A stretch of 64,000 nucleotides of DNA, taken from contig NZ_JASISY010000001.1 in NCBI RefSeq assembly GCF_030063365.1, forward strand, positions 434,001 to 498,000, in the 5' to 3' direction. The stretch's first letter is position 1. The number at the start of each line of letters is the position of its first letter. The notes under the pieces are model-generated. The model saw nothing but the letters and a program-made list of their open reading frames with translations, ran no database searches and had not been told where the DNA came from. Positions 56,626-64,000 of the stretch are shown one piece after another. This stretch comes from Cryobacterium sp. PH29-G1 (GTDB lineage Bacteria > Actinomycetota > Actinomycetes > Actinomycetales > Microbacteriaceae). Position numbers and translations under genes: made by a program.

Positions 56626-58062
56626 ATGTCAGCACACATCGGTGTCACCGGCCTTGCGGTGATGGGGGCCAATCTGGCCCGCAACCTCGCCCGGAACGGC
56701 TTCACGGTTGCCCTGCACAACCGTTCGGTCGAGAAAACCGACGCCCTGCTCGCCCGACACGGCCAGGACGGCGAATTCGTGCGAACGGAGACCCTGCAGG
56801 AACTCGTCGATGCCCTGGAGAAACCGCGCCGTGTGCTCATTATGGTCAAGGCCGGCCAGCCGGTCGACTCGGTGATCGAGCAGCTCGAACCGCTCTTGGA
56901 GCCGGGCGACATTATTATCGACGCCGGCAACTCGCATTATGAAGACACCCGCCGCCGCGAAGCCGCGCTCGCCGAAAAAAACCTGCACTTCGTAGGAATC
57001 GGCGTTTCGGGTGGCGAGGAAGGTGCCCTCAACGGCCCCTCGATCATGCCCGGCGGCTCGAAGGAATCGTACCGGGCCCTCGGACCGCTGCTCGAAAAGA
57101 TTGCCGCGCAGGTGGATGGAAAGCCGTGTTGCGCGTGGATCGGAACCGACGGCGCCGGCCACTTCGTCAAGATGGTTCACAACGGGATCGAGTACGCCGA
57201 CATGCAGGTCATCGGCGAAGCCTTCGACCTGTTGCGCTCGGGAGCCGGCCTCGAGCCGGCCGAGCAGGCCAGGATTTTCAAGGAGTGGAACACAACCGAT
57301 CTTGCCTCCTTCCTGATTGAAATCTCAGCCGAGGTCCTCGGCCACGTGGATGCGAAGACCGGCAGGCCGTTCGTCGACGTCGTTGTGGACGCCGCCGGCC
57401 AGAAGGGCACCGGTCGCTGGACCGTGATCTCTGCCCTCGAACTGGGATCCCCGACGTCGGGGATCGCCGAATCAGTCTTCGCCCGGGCGCTGTCCTCCCA
57501 GACAAAACAGCGCAAACTGGCCCAGGAACTGCTCATCGGTGCCGAGGCCGATATTGAGATTCCCGAGAGCTTCGTCGAGGACGTCCGTCAGGCGCTCTAT
57601 GCCTCCAAGCTGATCTCCTACGCCCAGGGCCTCGACATGCTCACCTCGGCCGCCACCGAGTACGGCTGGGACCTGAAACTCGACGAGATCGCTTCGCTCT
57701 GGCGAGGCGGCTGCATTATTCGCGCCGAACTCCTCAAGGAAATCACCCGGGCCTACGCCGCGACCGAGAAGCCGGCGAACCTGCTGTTCGCCCCATCCTT
57801 CACCAAAGCAATCGCCGACGTTCTCCCGGCCTGGCGCCGAGTCGTCTCCACCGCGGTGCAGCTCGGCATTCCCGTGCCGGTGTTCTCCTCCTCGCTGGCG
57901 TACTACGACGGGCTGCGCCGAAAGCGCCTGCCCGCCGCGGTGATCCAAGGCCAGCGCGACCTGTTCGGTGCGCACACGTACGGCCGCGTCGACGCCGAAG
58001 GCAGCTTCCACACTCTCTGGGGCGAAGACAAGAGCGAAGTCGAGGCAGTGGACACCCACTAG
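56626..58062 (+). CDS. gnd: 6-Phosphogluconate dehydrogenase (decarboxylating)
   Basis: Converts 6-phosphogluconate to ribulose 5-phosphate, CO2 and NADPH. 478 residues, the long dimeric type. Landmarks: GVTGLAVMGANLARN (cofactor), IIDAGNSHYEDT, GVSGGEEGALNGPSIMPGG and KMVHNGIEYADMQ with the catalytic Lys. ATG 56626 has TGGGAG upstream. With Zwf it allows formaldehyde carbon to be burnt to CO2. Confidence 0.97.
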   Translation: MSAHIGVTGLAVMGANLARNLARNGFTVALHNRSVEKTDALLARHGQDGEFVRTETLQELVDALEKPRRVLIMVKAGQPVDSVIEQLEPLLEPGDIIIDAGNSHYEDTRRREAALAEKNLHFVGIGVSGGEEGALNGPSIMPGGSKESYRALGPLLEKIAAQVDGKPCCAWIGTDGAGHFVKMVHNGIEYADMQVIGEAFDLLRSGAGLEPAEQARIFKEWNTTDLASFLIEISAEVLGHVDAKTGRPFVDVVVDAAGQKGTGRWTVISALELGSPTSGIAESVFARALSSQTKQRKLAQELLIGAEADIEIPESFVEDVRQALYASKLISYAQGLDMLTSAATEYGWDLKLDEIASLWRGGCIIRAELLKEITRAYAATEKPANLLFAPSFTKAIADVLPAWRRVVSTAVQLGIPVPVFSSSLAYYDGLRRKRLPAAVIQGQRDLFGAHTYGRVDAEGSFHTLWGEDKSEVEAVDTH

Positions 58063-58173
58063 CCTGCCCCCGGCCGCCTACCCAAACGGACTGTTTAAAC
58101 CGTCCCGATCGGCGTTTCGGCTACCTGAAAATGACCGGAAGATAGGTGTCAGGCCTCCCAGAGGAAAAACAAA

Positions 58174-59700
58174 ATGAAACTCGACCCGTCCCTTGATCGG
58201 AAAGGCAGCCCGATGTTACACACCCCAGATTCGTGTCTTGATACGTGGCTGGTCAGAGAATCTCTGGCCGAGGCCATGATTCCGGTGATCGGCCGGCTGT
58301 ACCGCGAGAATAATGTGGTCACGAGCATCCACGGTCGCAGTCTGATCAACAAGTCGGCCATAAAGATTCTCAAGGCACACCGATTCGCGCGGCGGATCGG
58401 TAAGCACGAGCTGCTCCTGGAAGAAACGACCCCGCTGCTGAACACCCTGGCGCAGCTGGAACTCGGCTCGGGCGCGATCGATATTGCCCTGCTGAACCAA
58501 AAATTCAAGGAAGAAGGCAACAACGCCACGCTGGAAGAATTTCTGCGCGCGGAACTCGCCGACCTGGTGGGCCGGCGCGGCAGCGAAGAGCACGCCTGCA
58601 CCGACGTCGTCCTGTACGGCTTTGGCCGGATTGGTCGGCTTCTGGCTCGGCTGCTGATCGAAAAGGTCGGCGGCGGCCAGGGCCTGCGCCTGCGTGCCAT
58701 TGTGGTGCGCCGCTCATCCGACAACGATCTGTCCAAGCGTGCCAGCCTGCTGCGCCGTGACTCGGTGCACGGTTCCTTCGACGGCACCATTCGGATCGAC
58801 GAGGCCGCCAACACCATCACGGCCAACGGAGTACAGATCCAGGTGATCTACTCGGATGACCCCGCCTCGATCGACTACACCGCATACGGCATCCACAATG
58901 CACTCGTGGTCGACAACACCGGCCGTTGGCGCGATGCCGAAGGACTGTCCCAGCACCTGCAAAGCAAGGGGGTTGCACGCGTACTATTGACCGCTCCAGG
59001 CGAGGGCAACCTGAAGAACATCGTGTACGGCATCAACCACGGCACCATCGACGCCACTGACCAGATCGTGTCCGCCGCCTCCTGCACCACGAACGCCATC
59101 ACGCCGGTGCTGAAAGCCGTCAATAACAAGTTCGGTGTTATGCACGGCCATGTTGAAACCGTGCACTCCTTCACAAACGACCAAAATCTCATCGACAACT
59201 TTCACAAGGGTGACCGTCGCGGGCGCTCCGCCGTTCTGAACCTGGTCATTACCCAAACAGGCGCCGCTCAGGCTGTGACCAAGGCGCTGCCCGAACTGCT
59301 GGGCAAGCTCACGGGGAGTTCTATCCGCGTCCCCACTCCGGACGTATCCCTGGCCATTCTCAACCTCACCCTGCAAAATCCCACTACCAGGGACGAGATC
59401 AACAGCTACCTCCGTGAGATGTCACTCCACTCGGATCTGCGACAGCAGATCGACTTCATCGACTCACCTGAAGTGGTTTCCACAGATTTCGTCGGGTCAC
59501 GCCGTACCGGGATCGTAGACGGCCTCGCCACCATTTCAAACGAGAAGAACCTGGTGCTCTACGTCTGGTACGACAACGAGTTCGGCTACAGCTGCCAGGT
59601 TGTGCGCGTCATGGAGGAAATGGCCGGAGTGAAACGGCACGCCTTCCCCTCCTCAGACGCGGTCGAGGAGGCCATGTCGGTGCTTGCCGCCTTGGCATAG
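58174..59700 (+). CDS. gap: Long-form glyceraldehyde-3-phosphate dehydrogenase
   Basis: 508 residues, about 140 more than the glycolytic enzyme because of an N-terminal helical extension (residues 1-140). The Rossmann motif GFGRIGR is at 149-155 and the catalytic Cys304 is in SAASCTTNAIT; WYDNEFGYSCQVVR closes the fold. It resembles the Corynebacterium GapB class, which favours NADP and gluconeogenesis. In this operon it handles the triose phosphate produced by the cycle. ATG 58174 follows AGAGGAAA. Confidence 0.93.
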   Translation: MKLDPSLDRKGSPMLHTPDSCLDTWLVRESLAEAMIPVIGRLYRENNVVTSIHGRSLINKSAIKILKAHRFARRIGKHELLLEETTPLLNTLAQLELGSGAIDIALLNQKFKEEGNNATLEEFLRAELADLVGRRGSEEHACTDVVLYGFGRIGRLLARLLIEKVGGGQGLRLRAIVVRRSSDNDLSKRASLLRRDSVHGSFDGTIRIDEAANTITANGVQIQVIYSDDPASIDYTAYGIHNALVVDNTGRWRDAEGLSQHLQSKGVARVLLTAPGEGNLKNIVYGINHGTIDATDQIVSAASCTTNAITPVLKAVNNKFGVMHGHVETVHSFTNDQNLIDNFHKGDRRGRSAVLNLVITQTGAAQAVTKALPELLGKLTGSSIRVPTPDVSLAILNLTLQNPTTRDEINSYLREMSLHSDLRQQIDFIDSPEVVSTDFVGSRRTGIVDGLATISNEKNLVLYVWYDNEFGYSCQVVRVMEEMAGVKRHAFPSSDAVEEAMSVLAALA

Positions 59701-59786
59701 TTCAACCGCGGTTCATCGAGTCGCGTCCGCCACCAGCAGACCGTCGGAGGCACTTCGGCGAGTCCCATCAGAAAGGTAATTTGAAA

Positions 59787-60149
59787 ATGAGCATAACCTT
59801 CCAGCCCCGTGAGCTCTTCGCCGGGGAACTCGACGAATCCCTCCTCGGCCAGCCATTCGCCGACGTGCTCGGAGACAATATTGCGGTGCGGATGTCCGTT
59901 CCGTTCATCAGCGACGACTCGCGTATCCTGTCCGGTGTTTGGGAAGCCGAACCGGGCCTCTCGCGTTGGGAATTCCTGGAGCGCGGTGAAGCGATCCACG
60001 TTCTCGAAGGCCGCATGGTCGTCACTGAGGATGGCGGCGAACCGGTCATTCTGCAGGCTGGAACTGCCGCAGTCTTCCCCATTGGGTGGCAAGGAACGTG
60101 GGAGATTCAGGAACGCTTCAGAAAATTCTTTGTGATCTTTAATTCCTGA
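59787..60149 (+). CDS. Cupin-domain protein 4 (DUF861-like)
   Basis: 120-residue single cupin domain with RGEAIHVLEGRMVVTEDGG and the terminal WEIQERFRKFFVIFN typical of the DUF861 (EutQ/ureidoglycine-aminohydrolase-like) group. ATG 59787 has GAAAGG 10 bases upstream. It lies between gap and pfkA in the RuMP operon, which is odd for such a protein. The substrate is unknown. Confidence 0.83.
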   Translation: MSITFQPRELFAGELDESLLGQPFADVLGDNIAVRMSVPFISDDSRILSGVWEAEPGLSRWEFLERGEAIHVLEGRMVVTEDGGEPVILQAGTAAVFPIGWQGTWEIQERFRKFFVIFNS

Positions 60150-60187
60150 CCCGTGAGCGCTGCCGCCCCGACGATTTGAGCCGAAAC

Positions 60188-61213
60188 ATGAAAATTGGAA
60201 TTCTCACCAGCGGTGGAGACTGCCCCGGTTTGAACGCCGTCATCCGCGGCGCCGTACTCAAGGGAATTGCCATACACGGTCACGAATTCGTGGGATTCCT
60301 TGACGGTTGGCGCGGCGTCGTCGAGGGCGACATCATCGATATCCCCCGAACCCTGGTACGGGGCATCGCGAAGCACGGAGGCACCATCCTGGGCACCTCC
60401 CGCACCAATCCATTCGAAAACGGCGGGGGACCCGAGGTGATCAGGGCGCACCTGGACCGGCTGGGCATCGACGCGATCATCGCGATCGGAGGCGAGGGAA
60501 CCCTGGCCGCGGCTAAACGTCTGACGGACGCCGGATTGAACATTGTGGGCGTACCCAAGACGGTGGACAACGACCTGGACGCCACGGACTACAGCTTCGG
60601 TTTCGATACCGCGGTGCAGATTGCCACCGAAGCGATCGACCGGCTACGCACCACCGGTGAATCGCATCATCGATGCATTATCGCCGAGGTGATGGGGCGT
60701 CATGTGGGCTGGATCGCATTGCACGCCGGTATGGCTGCCGGCGCCCACGCCATCCTGATTCCCGAGCAGAAGGTGAGCCTGGAGCAGATTACCGAGTGGG
60801 TGCAGGACGCCCATGCCCGAGGGCGCGCACCACTGGTGGTGGTGGCAGAAGGCTTTGTTCCGGACCATATGGATTCTGCGCACTCCGACCGCGGGTTGGA
60901 CACCTTTGGTCGTCCCCGGCTCGGAGGAATCGCCGATCAGCTGGCTCCGGAACTGGAAGCCCGGACCGGCATAGAAACCCGTGCCACGATCCTGGGCCAC
61001 ATCCAGCGCGGCGGCGTGCCGTCAGCGTTCGACCGCGTTCTGGCCACCCGGTTGGGCTTGGCGGCTATCGATTCAGTGACGGAACGAGCCTGGGGCACGA
61101 TGGTTGCGCTGAAGGGCACGGAGATCGAACGGGTGGGCTTCGAAGAAGCGCTCGGCAAGCTGAAAACGGTCCCGCAGAAGCGCTACGACGAGGCCGCGGT
61201 CCTGTTCGGCTGA
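60188..61213 (+). CDS. pfkA: 6-Phosphofructokinase, actinobacterial type
   Basis: Phosphorylates fructose 6-phosphate to the bisphosphate, opening the aldolase-cleavage branch of the RuMP pathway. 341 residues. The donor-site motifs are AIGGEGTLAAA (Gly at the position that is Asp in PPi enzymes) and PKTVDNDLD (Lys), the combination known from ATP-dependent Streptomyces PFK. The catalytic Asp is in TVDNDLD. Last gene of the operon; 38 bp after cupin 4. Confidence 0.95.
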   Translation: MKIGILTSGGDCPGLNAVIRGAVLKGIAIHGHEFVGFLDGWRGVVEGDIIDIPRTLVRGIAKHGGTILGTSRTNPFENGGGPEVIRAHLDRLGIDAIIAIGGEGTLAAAKRLTDAGLNIVGVPKTVDNDLDATDYSFGFDTAVQIATEAIDRLRTTGESHHRCIIAEVMGRHVGWIALHAGMAAGAHAILIPEQKVSLEQITEWVQDAHARGRAPLVVVAEGFVPDHMDSAHSDRGLDTFGRPRLGGIADQLAPELEARTGIETRATILGHIQRGGVPSAFDRVLATRLGLAAIDSVTERAWGTMVALKGTEIERVGFEEALGKLKTVPQKRYDEAAVLFG

Positions 61214-61267
61214 CCCACGCGTCGCTCCGGGCTGGTAGAACCGTGCGCGGCAGACCACACTGAACAG

Positions 61268-62194
61268 ATGCTGTCGCAACAATCCCTCGCCGCCATCACC
61301 GAACAAGCCCAGACTGCCGCTCGCCGGGCCGCCGAAACAGCCGGGCTGCAGGTGGGCGACGAGTCCAGTCTCGCCGGCCTGCTCGAGGTGGAGGCCCTGT
61401 TCAATACGGTTTGGCGCCTACCGGCGGGGGAGAGTGTGATGCCGTCGGAACTGCTCCGCAGCATGAGCCACGCCGGGTGCAATGTGACCGTGGCTCGCGA
61501 CGAATCCGGCCGACTCGTCGGCGCCGCCGCGGCGCTGGTCACGCCACGGGCGCCCTCGATCCCACCGAACACGAACCAACCCGCCGCGGATCAGGCCCCA
61601 GCGCGGCAATCCCCGTCCATGTACTCCCTGATTGCCGGGGTACTGCCGGGCGTCGGCGACCACGGCGTGGGGTTCGCCATGAAACAGCATCAGCGGGCCT
61701 GGGGTTTGGCCCGCGACCTCAGAGAGATGACCTGGACCTTTGACCCGCTGGTCAGCCGCAACGCCCGGTTCAATCTCACCAAACTCGGCGCTCACGCGCG
61801 CAAGTACGCCGTCGACTTCTACGGTCCGATGCAGGGCGAGGTGAACGCCAACGACGAGAGTGACCGCTTGGTTGCCGTCTGGCCGCTCACCAGCGACACC
61901 ACCGCAGCGTGCAGCGAACGCCGCCCCGAAGCCGTCGCTGGTCCCGTCGTCGAGCGCCGCGCTGTGCTTCGGCTGGGGCCCGACGGCGAGCCGGCACTGG
62001 TGGCGGCTCACGGCGCCCTGTGGTGTCGGGTTCCCACCGACATTGTGGCGTTGCGGGCGCAGAACCCGCGGGTGGCCGCCGAGTGGCGGCACAGCATCCG
62101 CTCTATTTTTACCGATGTATTCGCTTCGGGGCATGTCGCCCGCGGGGTCAGCCGAGACGGTTGGTACCGCCTCGTACCAGGAGGTACAGCATGA
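61268..62194 (+). CDS. GNAT-family acyltransferase coupled to OSBS/racemase
   Basis: 308-residue GNAT-fold acyltransferase of the COG3375 type. Features: MYSLIAGVLPGVGDHGVGFAMKQHQRAW-like acyl-CoA pocket region (about residues 115-140), then EMTWTFDPLVSRNARFN. Its stop overlaps the next start (ATGA). In Geobacillus a GNAT succinyltransferase next to N-succinylamino-acid racemase converts D- to L-amino acids; a similar pair is likely here. Confidence 0.85.
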   Translation: MLSQQSLAAITEQAQTAARRAAETAGLQVGDESSLAGLLEVEALFNTVWRLPAGESVMPSELLRSMSHAGCNVTVARDESGRLVGAAAALVTPRAPSIPPNTNQPAADQAPARQSPSMYSLIAGVLPGVGDHGVGFAMKQHQRAWGLARDLREMTWTFDPLVSRNARFNLTKLGAHARKYAVDFYGPMQGEVNANDESDRLVAVWPLTSDTTAACSERRPEAVAGPVVERRAVLRLGPDGEPALVAAHGALWCRVPTDIVALRAQNPRVAAEWRHSIRSIFTDVFASGHVARGVSRDGWYRLVPGGTA

Positions 62195-63300
62195 AAATCG
62201 AGGCCATCGAGCTGCGGCGGGTGCACCTGCCGTTGGTGCGGCCCTTTCGCACCTCGTTCGGCACCTCGACCGAGCGGGAGGTGACCGTGTTGCGCGTGCT
62301 CACAGCGGATGCCGAGGGCTGGGCCGAGTGCGCCGCCGACGCCCGCCCGTTGTACAGCTCCGAGTTTCTCGACGCGAGCGATCTGGTCATTCGCGACCAC
62401 CTGGTGCCGCGATTGCAAGCGCTCGGGGACCGACTCACGGCCGAGCTGGTCGCGACCGTGCTGGAACCGGTCAAGGGCCACATGATGAGCAAGGCCGTAC
62501 TCGAAACGGCCATTCTGGACGCGCAGCTGAAAACAACGGGCGTGTCCTTGGGCAGTCACCTCGGCGCCGTGCACGATACCGTGCCGGCCGGCGTGTCGGT
62601 GGGCATCATGGACTCGATCTCCGAACTGCTCGACGCTGTCACCGGCTATCTCGCCGAGGGATACCTGCGGATCAAACTGAAGATCGAACCCGGGTGGGAT
62701 CTGGCACCGGTGCGAGCCGTGCGCGAACGTTTCGGGCCAGACCTGCTGCTGCAGGTCGATGCCAATACGGCCTACACGCTCGCTGACGCGCGCCATCTGG
62801 CCCGGTTGGACCCGTTCGGCCTGCTGCTGATGGAACAGCCGATGAAGGAAGACGACATGCTCGGCCACGCCAGCCTGGCCAAGCTCATCACCACACCGAT
62901 CTGCCTCGACGAATCCATCGAATCCGCCCGCGACGCCGCGACGGCGATCACGCTCGGCGCGTGCAGCATCATCAATGTGAAGCCGGCTCGGGTCGGCGGG
63001 TATCTGGAGGCCCGGCGCATCCACGACGTCGCCGCGGCCCACGGCGTGCCGGTCTGGTGCGGCGGCATGCTCGAAACCGGCATCGGCCGGGCGGCCAACG
63101 TGGCCCTCGCCGCGCTGCCGAACTTCGTGCTGCCGGGCGATACCTCCGCCTCGAACCGATACTTTGCGCAGGATCTCACCGCGCCGTTCGAACTCGAAAA
63201 CGGTCACCTGCGGGTACCGACCGGGCCCGGCATCGGCGTGGAGGTCTTGACCGACGTGCTGGCCAAAGTCACCGCAAGCACCGACACCATCCGGTTCTAG
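62191..63300 (+). CDS. o-Succinylbenzoate synthase / N-acylamino-acid racemase
   Basis: 369-residue enolase-superfamily enzyme of the MenC/NAAAR group. The catalytic Lys pair is in [10 protein letters not shown], metal ligands in [14 protein letters not shown] and CLDESI, and the second Lys in [13 protein letters not shown] 62191 has a strong AGGAGGT. The acyltransferase partner favours an N-acylamino-acid racemase role over menaquinone synthesis; no men genes are near. Both activities often coexist in one protein. Confidence 0.92.
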   Translation: MKIEAIELRRVHLPLVRPFRTSFGTSTEREVTVLRVLTADAEGWAECAADARPLYSSEFLDASDLVIRDHLVPRLQALGDRLTAELVATVLEPVKGHMMSKAVLETAILDAQLKTTGVSLGSHLGAVHDTVPAGVSVGIMDSISELLDAVTGYLAEGYLRIKLKIEPGWDLAPVRAVRERFGPDLLLQVDANTAYTLADARHLARLDPFGLLLMEQPMKEDDMLGHASLAKLITTPICLDESIESARDAATAITLGACSIINVKPARVGGYLEARRIHDVAAAHGVPVWCGGMLETGIGRAANVALAALPNFVLPGDTSASNRYFAQDLTAPFELENGHLRVPTGPGIGVEVLTDVLAKVTASTDTIRF

Positions 63301-63367
63301 CACCCGTGGCGTCGGGGCCCGGTCGGTGCCGGGCCTACGCTGGAAGCTACGAAACCCTGGAGGAACA

Positions 63368-63835
63368 ATGACCGTATTGACCGCCGATTTGTACGACGAG
63401 CGTGGCGAAGAGCTGCAATCCGTACCCTTGCAGTTTCAGACGATCGGCGGGCGGGCGCGCTTCAGCGGCCCGATCCGCACCGTCACCTGCTTCGAAGACA
63501 ACGCGCTGCTCAAGTCCATCCTGTCCACGCCGGGCGACGGCGCCGTACTCGTCATTGACGGCGGCGGCTCACTCAACTCGGCGCTGATGGGCGACATGAT
63601 CGCCGACCTCGCCGTGGCCAACGGCTGGTCGGGCGCGATCATCAACGGTGCCGTGCGCGACCGGGTCGCCATCGGCGCGCTCGATCTGGGCGTTAAAGCG
63701 CTCGGCAGCAACCCCCGCAAGAGTTCCAAGACCGGTTCCGGGGTAGCGGATGCCGTCGTCGAGATCGCCGGAGTCGTCTTCACCCCGGGGCGCAGCGTGT
63801 ATTGCGACGAAGACGGAATTCTCGTCGAGCGCTGA
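63368..63835 (+). CDS. rraA: RraA-family protein
   Basis: 155-residue member of the RraA/4-hydroxy-4-methyl-2-oxoglutarate aldolase family. Landmarks: [35 protein letters not shown] and [11 protein letters not shown] with the conserved Arg/Asp pair. It acts either as ribonuclease E regulator or, more likely in an actinobacterium, as a metal-dependent aldolase-like protein. ATG 63368 follows CTGGAGGAAC. Confidence 0.92.
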   Translation: MTVLTADLYDERGEELQSVPLQFQTIGGRARFSGPIRTVTCFEDNALLKSILSTPGDGAVLVIDGGGSLNSALMGDMIADLAVANGWSGAIINGAVRDRVAIGALDLGVKALGSNPRKSSKTGSGVADAVVEIAGVVFTPGRSVYCDEDGILVER

Positions 63836-63982
63836 TCTGGCCACCGCGTGAAGTGTTGAGCGAGGAGCTCAGCACGTCATCGGGGCACCGGTCACGGTCG
63901 ACGTCGTGTGCGCAAGTACCCCAATGGGGGCTGCTCGCCGCACTGTCGGGAGGGTAGATTCAAGCACCCGAACAGGAGAACC

Positions 63983-64000
63983 GTGACCATCGACGCTCCG
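63983..64000 (+). CDS. Start of a gene running off the right edge
   Basis: GTG 63983 follows AACAGGAGAACC, a good ribosome binding site, and reads six codons (VTIDAP) to the window end. Nothing more can be said. Confidence 0.6.

Overview
The window is high-GC chromosomal DNA with many GTG starts, tightly packed operons and ATGA stop/start overlaps. HrpA, OpcA, a Stealth protein, a small DUF5134 membrane protein and YtrA-type GntR regulation point to an actinobacterium, most likely Microbacteriaceae or a close relative; the species cannot be told from the sequence. No tRNA, rRNA, CRISPR array, transposase, integrase or phage gene was seen.

Left part (1-29.5 kb), mostly housekeeping and accessory genes: the end of an amino-acid ABC ATPase gene, hrpA, an aldo/keto reductase, a DUF6226-like protein, pnuC, a YyaL-type thioredoxin-fold protein, a DUF1761 membrane protein, a Stealth sugar-phosphate transferase overlapping tail-to-tail with a metallophosphoesterase, a PAP2 phosphatase, a three-gene type III polyketide synthase/methyltransferase/flavin hydroxylase operon, a large methyltransferase, an SDR, a GntR-ABC transporter operon with its operator, a secreted flavin amine oxidase whose conserved blocks are circularly permuted, a Pr6Pr membrane protein, a TetR-acylphosphatase operon divergent from an amidohydrolase-permease operon, and a DUF5134 protein.

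Middle and right part (29.6-61.2 kb) is a methylotrophy island. Amine oxidation is encoded by a trimethylamine-monooxygenase-like flavoprotein, a three-subunit heme-dependent N-demethylase (dimethylamine monooxygenase type) and a copper amine oxidase. Two closely related APC permeases probably bring in the amines. The formaldehyde released would be fixed by hexulose-6-phosphate synthase and 6-phospho-3-hexuloisomerase (ribulose monophosphate pathway). The rest of the cycle sits in two further operons: zwf-opcA-HAD phosphatase (oxidative branch) and tkt-tal-rpe-rpiB-gnd-gap-cupin-pfkA (regeneration, oxidation and cleavage). Together they cover both dissimilation (Zwf/Gnd releasing CO2) and assimilation (PfkA plus transketolase/transaldolase rearrangement). 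Glucose-6-phosphate isomerase, fructose-bisphosphate aldolase and a TMAO demethylase are not in the window.

Regulation of the island: a FadR-type regulator translationally coupled to a Cache-domain protein, a TetR gene flanked by two inverted copies of a 36-bp sequence, a LuxR-type regulator with a degenerate kinase module, and a duplicated promoter/leader that precedes both hxlB and tkt and carries the same first codons. Four small cupins are spread through the island, two of them about 98% identical at DNA level.

Right end (61.2-64 kb): a GNAT acyltransferase coupled to an OSBS/N-acylamino-acid racemase, an RraA-family gene, and the first six codons of another gene.
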